Under the pieces are notes generated by a model. The model was not told the DNA's origin, did not search any database, and saw nothing but the letters and a program-made list of their open reading frames with translations. From Occultella aeris (GTDB taxonomy: Bacteria > Actinomycetota > Actinomycetes > Actinomycetales > Beutenbergiaceae): 64,000 nt of DNA. Shown here piece after piece: positions 34,464 through 42,010 of the stretch (within the stretch, counting starts at the first letter, position 1; the number at the start of each line of letters is the position of its first letter). The stretch spans positions 1-64,000 of the forward strand of contig NZ_CACRYJ010000059.1 in assembly GCF_902703175.1 (NCBI RefSeq), in the 5' to 3' direction. Position numbers and translations under genes: made by a program.

Positions 34464-35311
34464 GAGACTCCGACCATCGTCGTGAGCCGGTGGTCGTTGA
34501 GTTGCGCCAGCGACGGTGCGCAGGCGAGCAGCGCCGCGGTGTAGTCCGCGCTCGGGGCCGCGAGGACCTGCTCGGTGTCCCCCTGCTCGACTACCCGGCC
34601 GCGATGCATGACGACCACCCGGTCCGAGTAGGCCCGGCACAGCCCGATGTCATGGGTGATCATCAGCAGGGTCGTGCCGAGGTCGGCCGTCAGCGAGGTG
34701 ATCAGTTCCAGGAGGTCGACGGACAGCGTGACGTCCAGGGCGCTGGTGGGCTCGTCAGCGATCAACAGTTCGGGCTGGGAGCACAGCGCGATGGCGATCA
34801 TCACTCGCTGCCGCATCCCGCCGGAGAGCTCGTACGGCCGGGCACGCAACACCCGTGCGGGGTCACGGATCCCGACCCGCTCCAACCACTCCCCGGCGAG
34901 CACCCGGGCGCGCGCCCTGGACGTGGCGCCCCGCCCGCGGATGGCGGTGCCGAGCTGGCTCCCGACCGTCCAGACCGGGTCGAGCGCGTTCATCGCGTTC
35001 TGGAAGACGACGCTCACCCCGGGCACCTGGTACGGGATCGCGCGCGTCGGCCGCGCCGTCAGGTCGGTCTCGATGATGCGGGCCGTGGTCGCCTCGACGG
35101 CGGCTCCGAGCGGGAGCAGGCCGGCCAGCGCCATGCACACGCTGCTCTTGCCCGATCCGGACTCGCCGACGATGGCCACCCGCTGACCGGATGACACCGT
35201 CAGCGAGAAGTCCGACACCGCGGTGAACCACCCGTCCGCGGTGCGGTAACGCACGCTGAGGTCCTCGACCTCGACGGCGTTCGCGGCCCTCGGTCCGACG
35301 TCGCCCGGCAT
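34460..35311 (-). CDS. ABC transporter ATP-binding protein (DppD/OppD-like)
   Basis: ATPase of 283 aa with Walker A GESGSGKS, signature LSGGMRQR, Walker B LLIADEPTSALD and H-loop ITHD. ATG 35311 starts two bases after the LLM gene stop. It completes a five-component importer (two ATPases, two permeases, one SBP) directly behind a monooxygenase gene. Confidence 0.92.
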   Translation of the reverse strand: MPGDVGPRAANAVEVEDLSVRYRTADGWFTAVSDFSLTVSSGQRVAIVGESGSGKSSVCMALAGLLPLGAAVEATTARIIETDLTARPTRAIPYQVPGVSVVFQNAMNALDPVWTVGSQLGTAIRGRGATSRARARVLAGEWLERVGIRDPARVLRARPYELSGGMRQRVMIAIALCSQPELLIADEPTSALDVTLSVDLLELITSLTADLGTTLLMITHDIGLCRAYSDRVVVMHRGRVVEQGDTEQVLAAPSADYTAALLACAPSLAQLNDHRLTTMVGVS

Positions 35312-35313
35312 GG

Positions 35314-36627
35314 TCAGCTGGCCCCGTCGAGCAGGTTCGCGCGGAACGTCTCGTGCCGATAGCTGGTTCGGACGGCACCGCGCCGTTGCAGCGCCGGCAC
35401 CAGGCCGTCGACGACCTCGCTCAGATAGCGCCGCGTCGGCATCCGCGTGGAGAGCAGGAAGCCGTCGGCGCCGATCTCGGCGGCCGCGTCCTGCATGCGG
35501 GCCGCCACCGTGTCCGGGCGCCCGACGAAACCGTTCTCCTCGTGCGCGTAGGAGTCCCGAACGAGCTGCCGAAGGGTCTTGCCGGAACTGACCATCCCGT
35601 CGAGTTGGCTCTGGTGACCGTTGGTCTTCAGATCCTCGGGCAGTGGCTGGTCGGGGTCGAACTGCGACAGGTCCGTGGTCGTGGTTGAGGACCAGTTGGA
35701 CAGCACGTACTCGAGATCGTTCGCATTCGCATCGCGGATGCGCTTGGCCTTCTCCTTGGCCTCGTTGTCCGTCTCGCCGAGGACGGGATCGATCAGGAAG
35801 AAGACCTTCACGCCTTCCGGGTCCCGCCCGAGCCGTTCGGCCTGGGATCGGACGTTGTCGCGGAGGGCCCTCATCTTGGCGTGGTCGGAACCGCCGGCGA
35901 GCACGACCTCGGCGTGCTGGGCGGCGAAGAGCTGTCCACGTGGCGAGTTTCCTGCCTGCGCCAGCACGGGCTCGTACTGCGGGCTCGGCAACGTGTTGAG
36001 CGGTCCGCGGCTCTTGAAGTAGGTGCCCTGGTGATTGACCGTGTGCACCTTCGCGGCATCGACGTAGACGCCGGTGTCCTGGTCCAGCAGCACGGCGTCG
36101 GGCTCCCAGGACTGCCACAACGAGCGCACGACGGCGACGAACTCGTCCGCTCGTTCGTAGCGTTGGTCATGGGCCGGCTGCGCGTCGAAGCCGAAGTTCT
36201 GGGCGGCGCGATCGTTGCTGCCGGTCACGATGTTCCAGCCGATCCGGCCCGCCGACAGGTGGTCGAGCGTGCTCATCGCACGCGCCAGCCGGAACGGACT
36301 GATCTCCGTGGTCGCGACCGTGGGGATGATGCCGAGCCTGGAGGTGTGCTGGCTCAGCACCGCCGCGAGCGCGAGCGGGTCGTGCTTCGGTGCCCGGTGC
36401 CCGTGCTTGAGCGGGCTGGCGTAGGAGTTGCCGTAGTCGTCGGGGATGTAGTTCGAGTCCTCGATGAGCATGAAGTCGAAGCATCCGCGCTCGAGGTCAC
36501 GAGCGAGGTCGACGAAGAAGCCCCCTGTGGCCCAGTCACGCGTCGAGTGGCCGGACCACTCGCGATTCCACGCCGGTGCGCGGAAGCCGGCCTGGAACCA
36601 GCCGAGGTGGAAGGAGTAGGAACTCAC
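35314..36627 (-). CDS. LLM-class FMNH2-dependent monooxygenase (NtaA/SnaA/DszA-like)
   Basis: Bacterial luciferase-like TIM-barrel monooxygenase of 437 aa in the NtaA/SnaA/DszA branch, which uses reduced flavin from a partner reductase to oxidise sulfur, nitrogen or carbon centres. It shows TSRLGIIPTVATTEISPFRLARA, GRIGWNIVTGSND and PLNTLPSPQYEPVLAQAGNSPRG-type flavin-site segments. The GTG at 36627 has GAGAGG upstream. A pair of perfect palindromes lies 38-78 bases upstream. Flavin reductase genes are immediately upstream and a transporter immediately downstream. The substrate is unknown. Confidence 0.9.
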   Translation of the reverse strand: MSSYSFHLGWFQAGFRAPAWNREWSGHSTRDWATGGFFVDLARDLERGCFDFMLIEDSNYIPDDYGNSYASPLKHGHRAPKHDPLALAAVLSQHTSRLGIIPTVATTEISPFRLARAMSTLDHLSAGRIGWNIVTGSNDRAAQNFGFDAQPAHDQRYERADEFVAVVRSLWQSWEPDAVLLDQDTGVYVDAAKVHTVNHQGTYFKSRGPLNTLPSPQYEPVLAQAGNSPRGQLFAAQHAEVVLAGGSDHAKMRALRDNVRSQAERLGRDPEGVKVFFLIDPVLGETDNEAKEKAKRIRDANANDLEYVLSNWSSTTTTDLSQFDPDQPLPEDLKTNGHQSQLDGMVSSGKTLRQLVRDSYAHEENGFVGRPDTVAARMQDAAAEIGADGFLLSTRMPTRRYLSEVVDGLVPALQRRGAVRTSYRHETFRANLLDGAS

Positions 36628-36664
36628 GGTAGACCTCTCGTGTCGCAACACTGAATCGAATCTG

Positions 36665-36704
36665 TTGTCCACTGTCAGTGGACAATCGTCCACTGCCAGT
36701 GGAC
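36665..36704 (-). promoter_or_regulatory. Two 17-bp palindromic operators
   Basis: GTCCACTGTCAGTGGAC (36667-36683) and GTCCACTGCCAGTGGAC (36688-36704) are perfect odd-centred palindromes differing only at the central base. Their centres are 21 bp apart, two helical turns. They lie before the LLM monooxygenase gene. A dimeric regulator binding cooperatively on one DNA face is implied. Confidence 0.8.
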
Positions 36705-36870
36705 AGTAATGACCCGCCGTTTCGCCGTTGTGACCGCGGATTACCGCGCTGTTACGACTTCGGCACGTGGGTACGGGCGAGGGCGACCAACGCCCGCGGT
36801 GGAGCCGACCCGGGTCGGTCGCCCTCGCAGCGCCGGTCCGTCACCAAGGCCGATCGCCGCGCTGACGCGG

Positions 36871-37395
36871 TCAGCTCGCCCGGTCTGCGGCGTTCCCGAG
36901 GTGCCGGTACCGGCCACGGAAGAACACGAGCGGCTCCTGCGCGGGGCCCTCGTGCTCGACGAGCTCAACCACTCGTCCGAGCACGATGAGGTGATCGCCG
37001 GCGTCGTGCTCGGCCCAGAGCTCGCAGTCGATCCACAGCAGCGCGCCGCCCAGCAGCGGATCCCCCGCCGCGGACGGCCTCCATTCGACGCCGGCCCACT
37101 TGTCCGTCGCGCTGCGTGCGAACTGCGCGGAGAGGTCCATCTGGTCGCGCGCGAGGACGTTGACGGCGAACCGTCCGGTCGGTGCGATACGCGGATAGGT
37201 GGTCGAGGTCTTCATCACGCTGAACGAGACCAGTGGCGGGTCGAGCGAGACGCTGGAGAAGGACTGGCAGGTGAACCCCAGCGGTTCCCGGCTGTCGTGC
37301 CCGGTCACCACGGTGATGCCGGAGGCGTAGTGGCCGAGCGCATCGCGGAACCGGCGCGTGCCGAGGGTATCGGTTGTCATATCGATGGGTCGCAT
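36871..37395 (-). CDS. Flavin reductase-like protein (HpaC/NtaB family)
   Basis: NAD(P)H:FMN/FAD oxidoreductase domain protein of 174 aa. It has the N-terminal FRDALGHYASGITVVTG, FTCQSFSSVSLDPPLVSFSV (flavin-binding), FAVNVLA and the C-terminal HDAGDHLIVLGRV. It supplies reduced flavin to the LLM monooxygenase encoded next. The ATG at 37395 has GAGGA six bases upstream. A 243-base gap with the twin palindromes separates it from the LLM gene, so it may have its own promoter. Confidence 0.9.
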   Translation of the reverse strand: MRPIDMTTDTLGTRRFRDALGHYASGITVVTGHDSREPLGFTCQSFSSVSLDPPLVSFSVMKTSTTYPRIAPTGRFAVNVLARDQMDLSAQFARSATDKWAGVEWRPSAAGDPLLGGALLWIDCELWAEHDAGDHLIVLGRVVELVEHEGPAQEPLVFFRGRYRHLGNAADRAS

Positions 37396-37416
37396 CAGGA
37401 ATCCTCGGGTCGCGGA

Positions 37417-37950
37417 TCAGCGGGCAGCCAGTGATGACGTGTGCTCGGCGAGCCGAGCCAGACGCGCGAGATTCGCGGCGTAGGTTGCCGCAGCGTCAGC
37501 GACGACCTCCGTCAGCTGATCCATCTGGCTGAGCGCCACGTAGAAGCCACGTCCCGGAACGATCGCGCCGAGCTCTGCCAGCAGCGGCGCCAGGTTGACG
37601 GTCGGTCCCATGGCATGACCGAAGTCGGCGCCGGTGTGGACCGGGATGGCGGTCACCCCCGCGAGCCCGTTGGCCGGGTAGCGATCCAGGAACGCCTTCA
37701 GCAGCCCGGTGTAGGTGGCCTTGTAGGTGGGTGAGGCGAAGATCGCCAGATCCGAGGCTGCGACCGTCGCATTGAGGTGCGCCATCCGCTCGGACGGCCA
37801 GGCGAAGACCTCATTGATGTGATCGGCGAGATCGATGACCTCGATCTGCCGATCCGAGGGGATGAGTTGCTCTGCGAGCAGCTCAGCCACGCGTCGGGTG
37901 CGTGAGCGCGGCTTGGGGTTGCCGACGACGACTGTGATTTTCAGGGACAT
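37417..37950 (-). CDS. NADPH-dependent FMN reductase (SsuE-like)
   Basis: Flavodoxin-fold FMN reductase of 177 aa. GNPKPRSRTRRVAELL (phosphate loop) and SPTYKATYTGLLKAFLDRYP are the marks of the SsuE/MsuE branch that serves alkanesulfonate monooxygenases. The start is ATG 37950 with AGAGAGAAG upstream. It is first of the leftward cluster and preceded by a structured 5' leader. A second reductase follows it, which is unusual. It is the main hint that the locus handles an organosulfur compound. Confidence 0.88.
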   Translation of the reverse strand: MSLKITVVVGNPKPRSRTRRVAELLAEQLIPSDRQIEVIDLADHINEVFAWPSERMAHLNATVAASDLAIFASPTYKATYTGLLKAFLDRYPANGLAGVTAIPVHTGADFGHAMGPTVNLAPLLAELGAIVPGRGFYVALSQMDQLTEVVADAAATYAANLARLARLAEHTSSLAAR

Positions 37951-38115
37951 CCGCTTCTCTCTGTCTGCCGAGTGCCAGAAATTCGGAGAAGCAGGTTGCA
38001 GGCGCCGCAGAGGGGAGCAACCCGCTCTCCATACACCCGGAGATCTTGTGGCCCCTGGGTGCCTGCAACGGCTCACGCTGCGAAAGCAGCATGACAGGAC
38101 CGTGTTTCGCGTGGG
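37951..38115 (-). promoter_or_regulatory. Structured 5' leader of the SsuE-like gene, candidate attenuator or riboswitch
   Basis: On the minus strand GCCTGCAAC's partner forms a 9-bp long-range helix (38061-38069 with 37995-38003) enclosing 57 nt. Inside it CACCC/GGGTG can pair (38034-38038 with 38057-38061). A hairpin with nine pairs, one of them G-U, and a 4-nt loop lies 5' of it (38073-38094). An ATG at 38092 opens a 69-codon frame with Cys codons that runs into the SsuE-like gene. It does not match a riboswitch class I can name with confidence. Confidence 0.4.
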
Positions 38116-38189
38116 TTAAGGGCCACACGCCACGGCGCCGACAACTGCCAGGGAGTGATCACGCCGGCAGGTCGAGCTGGATCACCGAC

Positions 38190-38810
38190 TCACGCCCGCG
38201 AGTCAACTGCCGCGACCGTGCGTACCTCGCGCGCGCCCAGCACAGGGGCGATCCGCATCCGCCACATGAAGACCAGCGAGTGCGCGCAGAGCGCGGGTAG
38301 CAGCACGAGTAGGAGCGGAGAGACGACAGCGAGGAACGCCGCGACCGATACGACCAGCATGGCCTGCAAGGTCGCGCCGAGTCGGACCACGGCAACGACC
38401 ACTCCCAACCGGAGCAACTGCCGAGTGTCGTGACCAGCTCGCGCGAGCACCACGCACGGCAAGAACACCGAGGCCGCGAGGAAGGCAAGCAGTAGGAGTC
38501 CGAGCACCGAACCGGCCGCCGCCCATTCCGGCCCGAGCCGCAGCACGATGAGCAGGTCGACGACGACCACGCTTCCGAGGGCGAGCCACAGCCAGCCAAC
38601 TCGGGTGGCGATCCCCCCATGCTCGCGCACCGCGTTCCAGAACGTGCGCGCGATCACTGGCTCCCGGCCGGCCTGGATGAGACGGACCGTCTCCGCCAGC
38701 GCCACCGTTGCCGCCGGCGCTCCGACGATCGTCGCGCATCCGAGGAGCCAGAGCACGCTCAGCCAGAGCAGATCGATGCCTACGCTGCACCACCGCATCA
38801 AGATGCGCAC
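38190..38810 (-). CDS. DUF624 (YesL-like) membrane protein
   Basis: 206-aa protein with about five hydrophobic segments. The N-terminal WLLGCATIVGAPAATVAL and the following region match the DUF624/YesL pattern. Members typically sit at the ends of sugar ABC transporter operons in Firmicutes and Actinobacteria; function unknown, perhaps assembly or regulation of the permease. It is last in the leftward eight-gene operon, four bases after the MalG-like permease. Confidence 0.82.
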   Translation of the reverse strand: MRILMRWCSVGIDLLWLSVLWLLGCATIVGAPAATVALAETVRLIQAGREPVIARTFWNAVREHGGIATRVGWLWLALGSVVVVDLLIVLRLGPEWAAAGSVLGLLLLAFLAASVFLPCVVLARAGHDTRQLLRLGVVVAVVRLGATLQAMLVVSVAAFLAVVSPLLLVLLPALCAHSLVFMWRMRIAPVLGAREVRTVAAVDSRA

Positions 38811-38814
38811 CGGG

Positions 38815-39717
38815 TCACCCCTTGAGCCCGGACGTGGCGAGCCCCTCGACGATCTGTCGCTGGAAGAGCGCGAAGATCACGATCAGCGGCACGAGGGACA
38901 GGGCGCTCATCGCGAACATTGGGCCCCATGACGACTGCCCAGTCGTGTCGAGGAAGGCACGAAGAGCAAGCGGGACGGTGAAGAGTCGCTGGTCCGAGAG
39001 GTAGATGAGCTGCGAGAGGAAGTCGTTGTACGTCCACATGAACGTGAAGATCGCCCCGGTCACCAGCGCCGGCCGAAGCAGCGGCAGCACGATCCAGCCG
39101 AAGATCCGGACGGGACCCGCACCGTCGATCATCGCTGCCTGGTCCAGTTCCCGCGGAATCCCCCGGATGAACTGGATGAATAGGAAGATGAAGAAGGCAT
39201 CGGTCGCGAGCAGCTTGGGAACGATGAGCGGCAGGTAGGTATTCACCCACCCCAGTTCGAAGAACAAGGTGTACTGCGGGATCAGTGTCACGTGGTAGGG
39301 CAACATGATCGTGCCCATCATGATGGCGAACCAGAACCCTCGCGCGAAGAAGTTCAGGCGGGCGAAGGCGTATGCCGCGAGCGAGCATGACACGAGGTTT
39401 CCCACCACTGCCGCCGCGCCCAGCAGGAACGAGTTCAGGAAGAACGTGCTGAACGGCTGACTGAGGCCGAACCACCCCTCGACGTAGTTCGAGAGGTCGA
39501 ACGTACTCGGGATCAGCCCGATGTTCGTGAAGATCTCCTCGTCCGGCTTGAGCGACGCCGAGAACATCCACGCGATGGGATAGACCATCGCGGCGGCGCC
39601 AAGGGTGATCGCCACGTACAGGGCCACCCGCCCGGGTCGTCTGCGTGCCGGACGCACGGCACGGCTTCCGCGGACGGATGCTTCGGGCGCTGGGCGTGTC
39701 ACGGTCGTCGTCATCAT
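38815..39717 (-). CDS. Sugar ABC transporter permease (MalG-like)
   Basis: Permease of 300 aa with a basic N-terminus, about six membrane segments and the EAA loop ELDQAAMIDGAGPVRIFGWIVLP. ATG 39717 overlaps the stop of the MalF-like gene (TCAT at 39714-39717). Its resemblance to the permease at 2439 is clear in the central region (PTFDLSNYVEGW, AYAFARL, LIVPKLLATDAFF), suggesting the two transporters are related. Confidence 0.92.
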   Translation of the reverse strand: MMTTTVTRPAPEASVRGSRAVRPARRRPGRVALYVAITLGAAAMVYPIAWMFSASLKPDEEIFTNIGLIPSTFDLSNYVEGWFGLSQPFSTFFLNSFLLGAAAVVGNLVSCSLAAYAFARLNFFARGFWFAIMMGTIMLPYHVTLIPQYTLFFELGWVNTYLPLIVPKLLATDAFFIFLFIQFIRGIPRELDQAAMIDGAGPVRIFGWIVLPLLRPALVTGAIFTFMWTYNDFLSQLIYLSDQRLFTVPLALRAFLDTTGQSSWGPMFAMSALSLVPLIVIFALFQRQIVEGLATSGLKG

Positions 39718-40673
39718 CGATCACTGTCCTCGTAGTGCACCCAGTACCGGCCGACGAGGAAGTTCGCCGCCGTGAATATTCCGATGATCACGAGGAGTAC
39801 CCAGGCGAGCGCCGAGGCATACCCCATCCTGAAGTTCGTGAAACCCTCTTGGTAGAGGTAGAGCGTGTAGAAGAGGGTCGAGTCGAGCGGGCCGCCGGTG
39901 CCGTTGCTGATGATGAACGCCGAATTGAACGCCTGGAATGCCCCGATGAGTTGCAGGATCACGTTGAGGAAGATGACCGGTGTCAGGAGCGGCATCGTGA
40001 TTCGGAAGAACTGCCTGACCTTTCCTGCGCCGTCGATCGACGATGCCTCGTAATACTCACGAGGGATCTGCCGTAGCCCAGCGAGGAAGATCACCATAGG
40101 CGAACCGAACTCCCACACCCGCAACAGGATCAGCGTGTAGAGCGCAGTGTCAGGGTCCGCAATCCAGCTCGGCGGATCCGCCCAGCCGATCGCCTGCAGG
40201 ACGACGTTGACGATGCCCTCGCGGCCGAACACCTGCCGCCAGAGCACCGCGATCGCCACGCTCCCGGCGAGCAGGCTCGGCAGGTAGTACAGCGCGCGAT
40301 ACACGGACAAGCCGCGCAGCCCGCGGTTGAGCATCACGGCCACGAGCAGCGCGAACGCGAGTTGCAGCGGCACCGAGATGAGCACGTAGCGCATCGTGAC
40401 GCCGAGGGCCGCCCAGAACCGCGCGTCCTGGAAGAACATCCGCTCGTAGTTCGCCGTCCCGATCCAGTTCGGCTCGCTGAGAAGAGCGAAATCGGTGAAC
40501 GAGTAGTACAGCGAGACGAGCATCGGACCGGCGGTCAGGACCAGCAGGCCGACGAACCACGGAGATAGGAAGACGTACGCCCACACGTTCTGCGGGCCGG
40601 AACGCCGGCCGCGTCCCTGTACGCCACCGACCGTCTCCGGCGCTCGCTCCGAAGTGGGCACGACGGTGGTCAC
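39714..40673 (-). CDS. Sugar ABC transporter permease (MalF-like)
   Basis: Permease of 319 aa with about six membrane segments and the EAA loop EASSIDGAGKVRQFFRITMP. GTG 40673 overlaps the SBP stop (GTGA), so no hairpin separates SBP and permease in this operon, unlike the other two sugar importers here. It closely resembles the permease at 1441 (LAGLRQ-P-E-YEA block, FIISNGTGGP versus YVVSGGTGGP). Confidence 0.92.
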   Translation of the reverse strand: MTTVVPTSERAPETVGGVQGRGRRSGPQNVWAYVFLSPWFVGLLVLTAGPMLVSLYYSFTDFALLSEPNWIGTANYERMFFQDARFWAALGVTMRYVLISVPLQLAFALLVAVMLNRGLRGLSVYRALYYLPSLLAGSVAIAVLWRQVFGREGIVNVVLQAIGWADPPSWIADPDTALYTLILLRVWEFGSPMVIFLAGLRQIPREYYEASSIDGAGKVRQFFRITMPLLTPVIFLNVILQLIGAFQAFNSAFIISNGTGGPLDSTLFYTLYLYQEGFTNFRMGYASALAWVLLVIIGIFTAANFLVGRYWVHYEDSDR

Positions 40674-41980
40674 GCCGAGGCCTGGATCGCGCTCTCGGCG
40701 GTCGCGAAGAACCGGTCGACGGACTCTTCGACGGTCGACCGCCCGAACCTGTGGTCCTCGACTGCCGCCGTGAACGCCGTGTTCACGTCGGACCACGATG
40801 GCGGGAACTCCTGCGCGAGCGGGATCGCAGACTCACCGATCTCGTCCGTGACGAGATCGATATAGTCGATGAAGTCCTGCTCCGGTTCGCTGTATTCGAG
40901 TTCTGCACGCAGCTCACGGTTCGGCGGCGCGCCGAGCTCGGCCCCGAGGATGGCTACGCCGTCCGGGTCGTTGAGCACGAAGTCGAGGAAGTCGACGGCC
41001 GCGTCGGCATGCTCCGTGCGGGAGTAGACGCCGACCCAGTTCGAGCCCCGGATGAAGTGCCCGGAGCCCTGGCCGCCCGGGTCGATCGGGTTCGTCGTGA
41101 GCCGGAGCGTCGCCGGCGTCAACGCCTGCATCGAGGCAAGGGCGTTCGCGTACGTCAGGTGGTTCGCGGCATAGCCTCGGATGAGCGCCGAGGAATCGAA
41201 CGTGCCGCCCGCTTCCGCCGTGATGTCGGCGGGCGGTGCCGCTCCTTCGTCCCGCAGCATCTGCCAGAGCTCCAGCCAATCCGTGAGGTCGGTCTGGTTG
41301 AAGCCCAGCTCGCCGGACTCCGTGTAGGCGTACTTGCCGCGCTGCAGGAGCCAGACCTTGAATACCTGGTCGAGCTGGGACGACCGATCCTCCGTGCCGT
41401 AGAAGTCCTCGTCGACCGCACGCGTGATGTCGGCGCTGAAGGTGAGGAAGTCCTCCCACGTGTAGCCGGGTTCGGGCAGCGTCAGCCCGAGGCTCTCGAG
41501 GCGGTCGACGTCGTACATCACCCCGTGCGCGTTGTCGCCGTAACTCAGCCCGCGGACCTGGCCGTCGATGCGACCGAGTTCCACAATCCCGTCGGTGAAG
41601 GTCGACGTGTCGAGCGCGTCACCCAGGTAGGGGTCCAGCTCGACGAGGGCGTTCTGCCGCGCGAACTGTGCGACGGCATTGTGGAACAGGCCCATGACCG
41701 CGGGAGCGTTGCCACCGCTCACCTGCGTCGCGAGCTTGTCGAGGTAGGCATCGTTGCTCGCCGCGTCCAGCGCCAGCGACCAGTCGGGGTTCTTCTGCGA
41801 GTACGCGGTGAAGAGTTGCTCGAACAGCTCCATCCGGTGGGCGGAGCCGTACTGCGCCACACGCAACTCGCCGCCGTCGGCGGTCGACCCGCCTGCGCCC
41901 GTACCGCACGCGGCCAAGGTGCCCGCAGCAGCGCCGCCAACCGTGATGGCGCCCAGGGACAGGAAGTTCCTACGATTCAT
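40670..41980 (-). CDS. Sugar ABC transporter substrate-binding lipoprotein
   Basis: Family 1 SBP of 436 aa. The leader MNRRNFLSLGAITVGG is twin-arginine-like, with a lipobox ending in Cys25 (LAAC). The mature part shows the NPDWSLALD and RGSNWVGVYSRTEHADAAVDFLDF segments of sugar SBPs. The ATG at 41980 follows AAGGAGATGTC. It lies behind a glycosidase gene, suggesting that the ligand is that enzyme's product or substrate. Confidence 0.92.
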   Translation of the reverse strand: MNRRNFLSLGAITVGGAAAGTLAACGTGAGGSTADGGELRVAQYGSAHRMELFEQLFTAYSQKNPDWSLALDAASNDAYLDKLATQVSGGNAPAVMGLFHNAVAQFARQNALVELDPYLGDALDTSTFTDGIVELGRIDGQVRGLSYGDNAHGVMYDVDRLESLGLTLPEPGYTWEDFLTFSADITRAVDEDFYGTEDRSSQLDQVFKVWLLQRGKYAYTESGELGFNQTDLTDWLELWQMLRDEGAAPPADITAEAGGTFDSSALIRGYAANHLTYANALASMQALTPATLRLTTNPIDPGGQGSGHFIRGSNWVGVYSRTEHADAAVDFLDFVLNDPDGVAILGAELGAPPNRELRAELEYSEPEQDFIDYIDLVTDEIGESAIPLAQEFPPSWSDVNTAFTAAVEDHRFGRSTVEESVDRFFATAESAIQASA

Positions 41981-42010
41981 GACATCTCCTTCGATGTGTG
42001 TCGACGACGC

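Noticed and set aside
37951-38115. Identification of the leader as a SAM-type riboswitch
   Set aside because: A GCAACC-like segment and long-range pairing are suggestive, but the conserved core and pseudoknot of SAM-I or SAM-IV cannot be aligned. It is kept only as a structured leader.
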